Assembly (NCBI GenBank): GCA_949742895.1
Contig: CATJRT010000209.1
Location: 1 to 22,489 of the forward strand
Source of the DNA: an uncultured Eubacteriales bacterium
GTDB lineage: Bacteria; Bacillota_A; Clostridia; Oscillospirales; Oscillospiraceae
Direction: 5' to 3'
DNA length: 22,489 nucleotides
Positions within the stretch are counted from its first letter, which is position 1, and each line of letters starts with the position of its first letter. A program made the translations under genes and the position numbers. Shown here piece after piece: positions 6,548 through 12,669 of this stretch. The notes under the pieces are model-generated. The model was not told where the DNA came from and did no database searches. It saw nothing but the letters and a program-made list of their open reading frames with translations.

Positions 6548-7246
6548 ATGAACGTGAAGAAAAACAGCACCTACTACGCGGCAGTGGGCCACTTCCGCCG
6601 TAAGACAGACAGCCAGGGCCGGAATTATCCCGTGATCCTGGTAAACCAGGAGGAGCATATCGTGGACATTCAGGAGATGGCGGTGTGGGCCACCCTCAAC
6701 TGGCAGTTCCTGCGGTTTGAGCAGATCGAGGCAAAATATGAGCAGATGGCCCCTGACCTGCCCCCGGCCCGCCGGACGCTGGAGGTCTGCCTCAACCGCC
6801 TGGAAACACGGGGCCTGATCGCCCGGGGCGGCGGCGACACCGATTTCGAGGCGCTGTATGATCTGCTGGGCGGGCTGTGCGTTGTCCCTGTCTCGGAGAG
6901 CCTGCCCCTGCGGCTGCTCACCTTTGGGAAGCTGCTGTTGGATGGGGTGCCCTTCGCCAAAGCGAAACAGCTTTTTCAGAAGGACAGGCCCAATGAGCGG
7001 GAGGCCCAGGTGATGGCGCTTTCCCGTCAGGCCCTGCTGTCCACTGCCGAACTCATTAAATGTGCCGAGGTGGGGGTCCGCGATATTTCCACTGAGGAAA
7101 AGCTGATGGACGCACTCATCGACAACGACTACACCACCAGCGACAGCCTTCCCTTTGAGATGCTTCAGGCGGAGCAGAGGGCACCCATCACCGCCGCCGT
7201 GGCCAACCTGTACCTGCGCAGGCAGATCATCTTTGAGCGGGCGTGA
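6548..7246 (+). CDS. Unknown protein with possible winged-helix segment
   Basis: A 232-residue soluble protein that I cannot assign to a family. Residues ~45-95 (MAVWATLNWQFLRFEQIEAKYEQM ... LEVCLNRLETRGLIARG) read like a winged helix, with a recognition helix and a short wing, which suggests DNA binding. The remainder is helical, without cysteine clusters or membrane segments. Its ATG at 6548 has GGAGGCG about 7 nt upstream. It lies 41 nt after the sigma factor gene on the same strand, so the two are probably co-transcribed with DUF3268, and it may help regulate or partner the sigma factor. That link is inference from position only. Confidence 0.65.
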   Translation: MNVKKNSTYYAAVGHFRRKTDSQGRNYPVILVNQEEHIVDIQEMAVWATLNWQFLRFEQIEAKYEQMAPDLPPARRTLEVCLNRLETRGLIARGGGDTDFEALYDLLGGLCVVPVSESLPLRLLTFGKLLLDGVPFAKAKQLFQKDRPNEREAQVMALSRQALLSTAELIKCAEVGVRDISTEEKLMDALIDNDYTTSDSLPFEMLQAEQRAPITAAVANLYLRRQIIFERA

Positions 7247-7252
7247 CAAACA

Positions 7253-7287
7253 GGGGCGCTGACAGCTCAGCTTGCTGCCAGCGCCCC
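7253..7287. terminator. Hairpin between convergent genes
   Basis: GGGGCGCTG (7253-7261) pairs with CAGCGCCCC (7279-7287); inside, CAGC (7263-7266) pairs with GCTG (7274-7277), giving a 13-bp interrupted stem. It sits between the stop of the 6548 gene and the stop of the leftward DUF6465 gene and probably terminates both. Tails are T-poor, so strength is uncertain. Confidence 0.6.
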
Positions 7288-7292
7288 ATATT

Positions 7293-7613
7293 TCAGAATG
7301 AAATGCTCCCGGTGAATTTTTCGTTGATCACGTAGTAGGCCATGCGCTCCTCCGGCTTTACATACAGCTTCAGACCGGTGATCCGTGTGCGCTTCTTTGC
7401 ACTGTGGAAATCGGCCTTTGCCGCCTCCACCAGCGTGGACATATTCACGTCGTTTCCCTGAAACTGGACAATGATCTCCGGCTGGAGGTTATCCGCCTTT
7501 GCCTTTTCCTCGGCGCGAACTTTGGCTGCGGCTTCCCGCTCCCCCGCCGACATGGGTTTTCTGCCTGGCTTTTTCTTTTCGGTTTGAGCAAAAGCTTTCT
7601 TCTCACTATCCAT
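7293..7613 (-). CDS. DUF6465 family protein
   Basis: A 106-residue protein. A Lys/Ala/Glu-rich N-terminal half (KKKPGRKPMSAGEREAAAKVRAEEKAKA), disordered or helical and basic, precedes a compact domain PEIIVQFQGNDVNMSTLVEAAKADF with a final strand pair YVKPEERMAYYVIN. This arrangement matches the DUF6465 family of Firmicutes. The basic arm suggests nucleic acid or polymerase contact, but no function is established. The start at 7613 has AAAAGGCGG upstream. It is a single-gene leftward unit with its own promoter at 7656-7684. Confidence 0.7.
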   Translation of the reverse strand: MDSEKKAFAQTEKKKPGRKPMSAGEREAAAKVRAEEKAKADNLQPEIIVQFQGNDVNMSTLVEAAKADFHSAKKRTRITGLKLYVKPEERMAYYVINEKFTGSISF

Positions 7614-7655
7614 AGTTATGACCGCCTTTTATAAGATTTGCTGCGTTATGTTGAA

Positions 7656-7684
7656 ATTATATATGACCCAAGCAGGAAAATCAA
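7656..7684 (-). promoter_or_regulatory. Sigma-70-type promoter of the DUF6465 gene
   Basis: On the minus strand TTGATT (7679-7684), 17-nt spacer, TATAAT (7656-7661). The leader is about 35 nt and contains the AAAAGGCGG ribosome binding site. The remaining ~130 nt up to the next rightward gene are AT-rich, with no clear rightward promoter. Confidence 0.7.
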
Positions 7685-7813
7685 TGCTCACAGGCACATA
7701 TATTGCACTTTTATGCCTCATTCAAAAAATTTTTTAGAGTATGTAGAAAAACAGGCCCCCGGTTCCTATTTATTATATGGAAGCCCAAATTACCACACCA
7801 AGGAGGAACCGCC

Positions 7814-8053
7814 ATGAAAAAGCAATTCAGCCAACTCAAACTCCCCGCCCCTGAAGACCATGATCCCCACCCCCGCCTGCTGCTGGACGGTGAGGGCATC
7901 CACGCCGGATACAGCTTTGAAGCCTTGTTCCCCAACGGCTGGCACCAAATCACGCTGGAAGTGGCCTGGAATATCACTGGCCCGGAATGCTGGTACATCT
8001 CCACCCCCGGCTATGACGGCATCAGCCCAATCGGCCTGTTTGTGCGGTACTAA
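7814..8053 (+). CDS. Small DUF5348-like protein
   Basis: A 79-residue protein. Its pattern of a short leader, RLLLDGEGIHAGYSFEALFPNGWHQITLEV, a turn, WYISTP and a closing GISPIGLFVRY resembles the small beta-barrel-like DUF5348 proteins common in ICEs of Clostridia, though I assign this from memory of the pattern only. The ATG at 7814 is preceded by AAGGAGG at good spacing; an upstream in-frame extension is not supported. Function unknown; cytosolic. It is separated from the SSB operon by a stretch containing that operon's own promoter. Confidence 0.6.
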   Translation: MKKQFSQLKLPAPEDHDPHPRLLLDGEGIHAGYSFEALFPNGWHQITLEVAWNITGPECWYISTPGYDGISPIGLFVRY

Positions 8054-8127
8054 ACAGCCAACGGACTACAAGCCACAATATTTTGTGCCATTCATTCTAT
8101 TAAAATCTATATATTGTATTTTTGCTG

Positions 8128-8156
8128 TTGACATCCACCGCATCTTGTGGTACGAT
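8128..8156 (+). promoter_or_regulatory. Near-consensus promoter of the SSB operon
   Basis: A perfect TTGACA (8128-8133), 17-nt spacer and TACGAT (8151-8156). It is the best rightward promoter in the window. Transcription would start near 8163 and make a ~260-nt leader before the SSB-like gene at 8424. The 75 nt between the preceding gene's stop (8053) and this promoter are AT-rich, without other features. Confidence 0.8.
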
Positions 8157-8162
8157 ACCCTT

Positions 8163-8383
8163 GTAATTGATCTATGTGCGTTTCCTCCCCGATCAGGAGG
8201 GCAGGCTGGCTCCGCCGGTCTGAGAGCGAAGGGTTTCGCATTGCACACGTTTACGGATGTGCCAGCCCTGTCTGCATGGCGGGGTTAGACCACGATGGCG
8301 CACCCGGAGATTGTACGCAAGTGCCAGTGGAGAAAGGCTGGCCCCTGCCTGTCAGGGGATTGGTCTGCCCACCGGCACTTTTT
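8163..8383 (+). ncRNA. Candidate structured leader RNA / attenuator of the SSB-like gene
   Basis: There is no convincing coding frame in these ~220 nt, but there are many stems. CCTCC 8184-8188 pairs with GGAGG 8196-8200, GCACA 8243-8247 with TGTGC 8258-8262, and CCCCTG 8342-8347 with CAGGGG 8353-8358. GTGCCAGTGG 8321-8330 pairs with CCACCGGCAC 8369-8378 (one mismatch), directly followed by TTTTT 8379-8383, so it looks like a terminator. Competing pairings exist: GTGCC 8259-8263 with GGCAC 8374-8378, GCCAGCC 8261-8267 with GGCTGGC 8336-8342, and AGACCA 8287-8292 with TGGTCT 8361-8366. A leader whose terminator has rival partners fits an attenuator, riboswitch or protein-bound antiterminator. 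I do not recognise the family. Confidence 0.6.
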
Positions 8384-8423
8384 ATATATATCATTTTGGC
8401 CCGAACGGGCGGAAAGGAGAGGT

Positions 8424-8816
8424 ATGTCCCAACTGTACTGCACAGGCCGGGTCATGTCCGAGCTGGAGCTGAAAACCAGCGTCAAAAAAGTTCCCTATGT
8501 CTGCTTCCCCATCGCCGAGAGCGTGGGATACGGCAGCAGCGCCCACACACAATACATCACAGCATGGGCTTGGGGAGACATGGCGCGTCAGCTTATTGAC
8601 AGCGGCGTAGGCAAAGGCACAGTGTTGTGGGTGTCCGGCTCCCTGGAGCTGGAGGAGTACGTCAAGAAAGACGGTGTTACCCATGACAAGCGGCTGAAGC
8701 TCAAGCTGAAGGACTGGGGATTCCCCCCTTCCGACGGCAGGCCGCGGCATGATCGGCCAGAGAACGTCCCGCCCCCAGAGATCATTGACGGGGAGCGGGA
8801 AGACCTGCCGGAGTAG
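8424..8816 (+). CDS. Single-stranded DNA-binding (SSB-like) protein
   Basis: A 130-residue OB-fold protein. Segments GRVMSELELKTS, VPYVCFPIAES, QYITAWAWGDMARQL, GKGTVLWVSGSLELEEY and LKLKLKDWGF follow the SSB strand order, including the KG-v-v-G-L-E signature near 64-75. SSBs coat single-stranded DNA; element-encoded copies likely protect the transferred strand. The tail is short and acidic and ends EREDLPE, resembling the Bacillus-type DDDLPF tip but without the final Phe that normally docks partner proteins. The ATG at 8424 has GGAAAGGAGAGG just upstream. Structured RNA lies on both sides (8163-8383 and 8836-8960), so expression is probably conditional. Confidence 0.75.
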   Translation: MSQLYCTGRVMSELELKTSVKKVPYVCFPIAESVGYGSSAHTQYITAWAWGDMARQLIDSGVGKGTVLWVSGSLELEEYVKKDGVTHDKRLKLKLKDWGFPPSDGRPRHDRPENVPPPEIIDGEREDLPE

Positions 8817-8835
8817 ACCTCCGGCCCAAGTAACA

Positions 8836-8960
8836 GAGGCGCTATGCCTCGTCGGAGCGGACAGCATCATGCTGTTCCGTTTCCTCTCAATCAGACGAAC
8901 CTATCCGGGTTCCGTTGAGGGCAGACGAAAGTCTGGGCGGGTGTGTAGCGCCTCTTTTTT
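8836..8960 (+). ncRNA. Candidate structured RNA with switchable terminator after the SSB-like gene
   Basis: A 9-bp closing stem GAGGCGCTA (8836-8844) / TAGCGCCTC (8946-8954) is followed by TTTTTT (8955-8960). It encloses three hairpins: CGGACAGC 8858-8865 with GCTG-T-TCCG 8871-8879; CTCAA 8886-8890 with TTGAG 8915-8919, holding GAACC/GGTTC inside; and CAGAC 8922-8926 with GTCTG 8931-8935 around a GAAA tetraloop. The 5' strand can instead pair locally: GAGGC 8836-8840 with GCCTC 8846-8850, which would break the terminator. CAGACGAA occurs twice (8892, 8922), giving GTCTG two partners. This is the architecture of a regulated terminator. The next gene's ribosome binding site comes 20 nt later. 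Confidence 0.65.
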
Positions 8961-8995
8961 GTTTTTCCAGAAAAACTTGAAAGGCGGCAAATGAA

Positions 8996-9751
8996 ATGAA
9001 ACAGAAGATCACCCTTGGCGGCAGTATTTCCGTCCTGATCGGCGTGGTTATCGCCATCCTGGCGTTGCTGCGCGGCCCCATCCAGACCGTCCTGCTGCTG
9101 GCCGCGTTCGCCCTCTGGGGCCTGTGGCTGATGCTGGCCCTCCTGCGCCCGGCGTGGCGCACCAACCGGGCCTACCGCGCCCAGGAGGAGCGGGCGGCAA
9201 AGCAGCGGGAAGCTCTTTCCGGCGTGAACCTGGCCAGGCTCCTGCTGTGCCATGTGAACTACCGCGTGTCGGACTACCTGAAAAGCGCCTACCCCAACGC
9301 AAGCTGGGAGTGGACCATGGACAACCCCACCCTGTTTATCGCCAGGGGCGGCACAGGGCGTATCCGCGTCTACGGCGTGCCGGACTACGAGTATGCCGAT
9401 GTGACGCTGGATCAGAAAGGCAGTCTCAGCTGCTCCCTGGTGCAGATTGTGCCCGTGCAGGGTGGCGCGCCCAACCAGCCGCCCCAGAATCCCCAGGTGT
9501 GGTACGAGCTGGAGGGCCGGGACGTGCTGGACGGGCTCATTGCCGACCTGCGCTCCCGGGGCCACAGCGGCCTGACCGTGAACGGGGACGGCAGCATCAC
9601 CTTCCAACCGGTGGGCGGCGCTGACGTAACCACAAAGCACTGCTTCCGCAGCCTGCCCGACAAGGCGCACTGGCCCCAGCTGGCCGATGTTTTGAGGCTG
9701 GATGGGCTGTCCGCCGATGTGCTGGCGGACGGGATCGCCGTTTCCTGGTAA
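8996..9751 (+). CDS. Two-TM membrane protein of unknown function
   Basis: A 251-residue protein. Two membrane segments lie at ~9-25 and ~29-50 (hairpin, short Arg-containing turn), then a charged helix (TNRAYRAQEERAAKQRE, ~56-72) that may form a coiled coil. A ~170-residue domain of mixed sheet and helix follows, probably cytosolic because both termini fall on the same side. No family is recognised. The binding site AAAGGCGG (8980-8987) is better placed for the ATG at 8996; an ATG at 8991 opens a two-codon frame (ATGAAATGA) that overlaps it. It stands between the SSB and DUF932 genes and reads on into the latter after 13 nt, so it belongs to the same operon. A role in element transfer or maintenance is only inferred. 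Confidence 0.65.
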   Translation: MKQKITLGGSISVLIGVVIAILALLRGPIQTVLLLAAFALWGLWLMLALLRPAWRTNRAYRAQEERAAKQREALSGVNLARLLLCHVNYRVSDYLKSAYPNASWEWTMDNPTLFIARGGTGRIRVYGVPDYEYADVTLDQKGSLSCSLVQIVPVQGGAPNQPPQNPQVWYELEGRDVLDGLIADLRSRGHSGLTVNGDGSITFQPVGGADVTTKHCFRSLPDKAHWPQLADVLRLDGLSADVLADGIAVSW

Positions 9752-9764
9752 GGGGGGCGGGACA

Positions 9765-10850
9765 ATGAAAAGCGGACTGACCATCACCCAGATGGCACAA
9801 GAGATCGAACGCCAGAACGCCGCCAAGGCGGACTATCTGGTGAACACGCAGCGCATGGAGATGGAGTCGCTGGGCGGCCTGCCCATGCTCCGGGTGCTGG
9901 ACGAACAGGGCGTAGACAAGCTGGAGCCGCTGGAAATCCAGCAGACGGCCCACCGTCAGCTGGGCACCCACCTGAACATCCCGTGGAAATACTACGACAG
10001 GATGCTCCAGACGGAACCTGGCCTGCTGGCCCACAACGTGAACCACTGGCTTCGGCGGGGCGACCCCACCCAGCGGATGCTGCGCACCATCGACGGCAAA
10101 GCCCGGGCGTTCCTCAGCGAACGCTACCGCCGCATTGACAACTTCGACCTGACCGCAGCCACCCTCCCCGTCATTGCGGAGATGCAGGGGGCCCGGTTCG
10201 AGAGCTGCCAGTTGACGGAGGATTTTTTGTACCTCAAAGTCGTGAACCCCAAGCTCACCGCCGAGGTGCGGGTGGGGGATGTGGTGCAGGCCGGCGTGGT
10301 CATCACCAACAGCGAGACCGGGCAGGGTGCTGTAAACATCCAGCCCCTGGTCTACCGCCTGGTTTGCTCCAACGGCATGACGGTCAACGAGGCCAGAATG
10401 CGCCGCAACCACGTGGGCCGGGTGAGCAGCGCGGACGAAAACCTGCTGCTCTACTCCGATGAGACGCTGAAAGCGGACGACAAGGCGTTCATGATGAAGG
10501 TGCAGGACACCCTGCGGGCCACGGTGGATGAGGTCAAGTTTGCCCGGGTGGTGAGCCTGATGAAGGAGAGTACCGAGGCCAAGCTGAACACCGCCAGCAT
10601 CCCCAGCGTGGTCAAGCTGGCCAGCTCCAGCTTCGGCATCACCGAAACGGAGAGCGAGGGTGTGTTCCAGCACCTCATTGAGGACGGGGACTACACCCTC
10701 TATGGTCTGGCCAACGCCGTTACCCGGTTCAGCCAGGATGTGGAGGACTACGACCGGGCTTCCAAGCTGGAATCCATCGGCTACGATGTGCTGACCATGA
10801 CCCCGGCTATGTTCAAGCAGATCAACCAGGTCACCAGCATGGCCGCCTGA
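9765..10850 (+). CDS. DUF932 domain protein (phage/plasmid-like)
   Basis: A 361-residue protein of the DUF932 / phage-plasmid-like family (TIGR03299 type). Typical stretches: LPMLRVLDEQG and LGIPxxYYDRM-like HLNIPWKYYDRML near 75-90, AFLSERYRRIDNFDL near 115, ITNSETGQGAVNIQPLVYRLVCSNGM near 185-210 and a helical C-terminus. DUF932 proteins are widespread in phages, plasmids and ICEs; their biochemical role is not settled, though they often sit with ssDNA-binding or recombination genes, as here. The ATG at 9765 has AAGGGGGGCGGG upstream; the longer frame from 9702 overlaps the previous gene. No membrane segments. Confidence 0.85.
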   Translation: MKSGLTITQMAQEIERQNAAKADYLVNTQRMEMESLGGLPMLRVLDEQGVDKLEPLEIQQTAHRQLGTHLNIPWKYYDRMLQTEPGLLAHNVNHWLRRGDPTQRMLRTIDGKARAFLSERYRRIDNFDLTAATLPVIAEMQGARFESCQLTEDFLYLKVVNPKLTAEVRVGDVVQAGVVITNSETGQGAVNIQPLVYRLVCSNGMTVNEARMRRNHVGRVSSADENLLLYSDETLKADDKAFMMKVQDTLRATVDEVKFARVVSLMKESTEAKLNTASIPSVVKLASSSFGITETESEGVFQHLIEDGDYTLYGLANAVTRFSQDVEDYDRASKLESIGYDVLTMTPAMFKQINQVTSMAA

Positions 10851-10880
10851 CAGCGGCCGCTGAGTAATTTCAATTAAGCC

Positions 10881-10918
10881 GTTTTGCTCGCCGCCGCTTA
10901 CGGCGGCAACTGCAAAAC
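10881..10918 (+). repeat. Long inverted repeat upstream of the Cys4 protein gene
   Basis: GTTTTGC (10881-10887) and GCAAAAC (10912-10918) close an inner perfect stem GCCGCCG (10890-10896) / CGGCGGC (10901-10907) with a CTTA loop. There is no T-run, so it is not a terminator; it lies 15 nt before the AGGAGG site and may affect mRNA stability or translation. The 11-mer CGGCGGCAACT recurs at 5032-5042, inside an ORF. Confidence 0.65.
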
Positions 10919-10946
10919 ATGGAAAAAATGACAGGAGGAAATGATT

Positions 10947-11774
10947 ATGAGTAACCAGCAGAACACTACTACCCTGGCCCAGTACGAGCCCTTTGTGCTT
11001 CCGGCCCCCATGGACACCAGCTTCGACCCCGGCGACATGGCCGAGGATCTGGAGGGCCTGGAGCTGAGCTTCCCCCGGGTGAAGATCCCCGGCGGCGGTG
11101 TGCCCCAGTTCAAAATGCCCGGCGAGGACCCGGATCATCCGAACTACGTGGGCGAGATTGAGGGCGTCATCCTCTACAACCACTCCGCCAACGCCTATTG
11201 GCCGGAGGGCAGCGAGTACGACGACAACACCCCGCCCCAGTGCCAGTCCATGGACGCCAAGCAGGGCTACGGCGACCCCGGCCTGCTGTGCGCCGCCTGC
11301 GGCTACAACGAGTTCGGCTCCAGCAGCAAGGGGAAGGGCAAGCTCTGCAAGAACATGAGGATGCTCTACATCCTGCGCAGCGGAGACTTCCTGCCCCTCC
11401 AGCTGGCCCTGCCGCCTACGAGCATCCGGCCCTACAAGAACTTTGTGAGCGGCAACTTTGCCCTGCGCCGCCGTCCCATTTACGGCAGCTTGGTGAAGAT
11501 CACCCTCAAGCCGGCAAGCAGTAACGGCTTCGATTACAGTGTGGCCGTGTTCCAGAAGGTTCGGGACTTTGAGGGCGAGGAGCTGGCGGCGGTCCAGGCG
11601 TATGCCGAGGGCTTCCGGGAGATGGTCAAGTCCATGCTGGAGCAGTGGGCCCAGGAGCAGCAGTCTGCGGGCGCCGTTGTCCAGCCTGCCGCCGAGCCCA
11701 TTGAGCTGCCGGACAACGACGGCCACTTCTCCGTGGGCGTTTTGGACGGCGAACGGGAACCCCTGCCCGCCTGA
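10947..11774 (+). CDS. Unknown protein with putative Cys4 zinc site
   Basis: A 275-residue protein. After a flexible N-terminus comes FPRVKIPGGGVPQFKMPGE, then a beta-rich core with four cysteines arranged as C99, C115-x2-C118 and C134 (PPQCQSMD ... LCAACGYNEFGSSSKGKGKLC), a likely zinc knuckle. A segment with many basic and aromatic residues follows (ILRSGDFLPLQLALPPTS, YKNFVSGN), then a Gln/Ala/Pro-rich acidic tail. The overall design recalls phage-type ssDNA-binding proteins, and the SSB and DUF932 neighbours fit this, but I cannot name a family. AGGAGG (10933-10938) gives proper spacing to ATG 10947, rather than to the ATG at 10941. Confidence 0.65.
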   Translation: MSNQQNTTTLAQYEPFVLPAPMDTSFDPGDMAEDLEGLELSFPRVKIPGGGVPQFKMPGEDPDHPNYVGEIEGVILYNHSANAYWPEGSEYDDNTPPQCQSMDAKQGYGDPGLLCAACGYNEFGSSSKGKGKLCKNMRMLYILRSGDFLPLQLALPPTSIRPYKNFVSGNFALRRRPIYGSLVKITLKPASSNGFDYSVAVFQKVRDFEGEELAAVQAYAEGFREMVKSMLEQWAQEQQSAGAVVQPAAEPIELPDNDGHFSVGVLDGEREPLPA

Positions 11775-11783
11775 ATCCGATTT

Positions 11784-12362
11784 GTGGAGGCCACGGGCAG
11801 GCTGTACCCCTCTTATACGAGGGTACGGCCTGTCCCGCTGGGCCCCCTGACGGCGGAACAGCAGCAGTTCGCCGCCCAGAACCACAACCTGATCTATGCC
11901 TTTCTGCATGAAAAAGGCTATGATGCCGGGGACTATTACGACGCGGCGGCCCTGGGGCTTCTCCAGGCGGCCCAGCGATACCTGACCCAGCCCCGGCTGA
12001 GGCAGTACGCCTTTGCCACCATCGCGTGGCAGGCCATGGGACGGGAGATTGCCCAGAGCTTTCGTGCTGAGGCGCGGCAAAAGGACGCGGAGCGCAGGTA
12101 TCTGGAAACCGTCCGGATCAGACCGCCCAATTTGGACAGCGATTTGGAGGCCCAGCTGATCCTGCATGATCTGCTCACTGGGGCCAGTGAGGAACAGCGC
12201 CGGTTGGCGCTGCTGCGTCTGCGGGGCTGCTCCGTCCTGGAGGCGGCGCAGGCCCAGGGCATGGGCGTCAAGCGGGCGCGCAGGCTGCTGAAGGAGCTTC
12301 ACAGCGGCTGTCTGGCATTACATTCTGAAACAGAAAGAGGGCTCAAATTCCATGACTACTGA
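11784..12362 (+). CDS. Sigma-factor-like protein
   Basis: A 192-residue protein with a GTG start at 11784, 9 nt after the previous stop. No clear binding site precedes it, so translational coupling is likely. Residues ~45-90 (GDYYDAAALGLLQAAQRYL then QYAFATIAWQAMGREIAQSF) correspond to sigma-70 region 2. The C-terminus (LALLRLRGCSVLEAAQAQGMGVKRARRLLKELH) is a helix-turn-helix resembling region 4. It has lower similarity to classical sigma factors than the 5907 gene and could be a divergent sigma or an RNA-polymerase-binding regulator. It overlaps the next small gene by 11 bases. Two sigma-like genes in one accessory region suggest it directs its own transcription programme (inference). Confidence 0.7.
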   Translation: MEATGRLYPSYTRVRPVPLGPLTAEQQQFAAQNHNLIYAFLHEKGYDAGDYYDAAALGLLQAAQRYLTQPRLRQYAFATIAWQAMGREIAQSFRAEARQKDAERRYLETVRIRPPNLDSDLEAQLILHDLLTGASEEQRRLALLRLRGCSVLEAAQAQGMGVKRARRLLKELHSGCLALHSETERGLKFHDY

Positions 12363-12594
12363 AGAAAAAACCCTGAAGACGCTGCACGGCGTACTGATGC
12401 GACCGTTGACCGTCGGCGCGAAAGCCATCATTGTTCATGAGGGGCGGATCACGCTCACCTCCCGGGTGGTGTCCATCCACAGCCGGACGGTGGGCGAGGT
12501 GTGTTTCGAGACGCTGAACAGCGAGTACCACCTGCTGACCGGCCCCTTTTGCCAGCCGGCTGTGAGCCAGTCTTTTATGGCCATGGCCGCCTGA
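12352..12594 (+). CDS. Small conserved-looking unknown protein
   Basis: An 80-residue protein, MTTEEKTLKTLHGVLM then a compact beta-rich core (GAKAIIVHEGRITLTSRVVSIHS, EVCFETLNSEYHLL). AGAGGG lies upstream of the ATG, and the gene overlaps the sigma-like gene by 11 bases, so it ends that operon; a strong terminator follows directly. There are no cysteine pairs or membrane segments. I do not recognise a family. Its coding character rests on the good start site, operon position and terminator. Confidence 0.6.
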   Translation: MTTEEKTLKTLHGVLMRPLTVGAKAIIVHEGRITLTSRVVSIHSRTVGEVCFETLNSEYHLLTGPFCQPAVSQSFMAMAA

Positions 12595-12607
12595 TCGGGT
12601 AATACAA

Positions 12608-12650
12608 GGCGCTTCAAAGGTTTTCACAGCCTTTGGAGCGCCTATTTTAT
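12608..12650 (+). terminator. Intrinsic terminator ending the SSB operon
   Basis: GGCGCTTCAAAGG (12608-12620) pairs with CCTTTGGAGCGCC (12630-12642), 13 bp with one G-T pair and a 9-nt loop, followed by TATTTTAT. It closes the long transcript that begins near 8163, only 20 nt before the binding site of the next gene. Confidence 0.85.
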
Positions 12651-12669
12651 AACAGAGAGGAGCTTTACC

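Noticed and set aside
8163..8420. Open frames within the SSB leader, and a tRNA or CRISPR explanation for its repeats
   Set aside because: The frames have no binding sites and run through stable stems; no cloverleaf, anticodon arm or regular repeat-spacer pattern is present.
9597..12302. 901-codon open frame on the minus strand
   Set aside because: It lies antisense to four well-supported genes (membrane protein, DUF932, Cys4, sigma-like); its composition (His/Gln/Leu/Gly-rich) is that of a shadow frame in GC-rich DNA, and no family pattern or binding site is seen.
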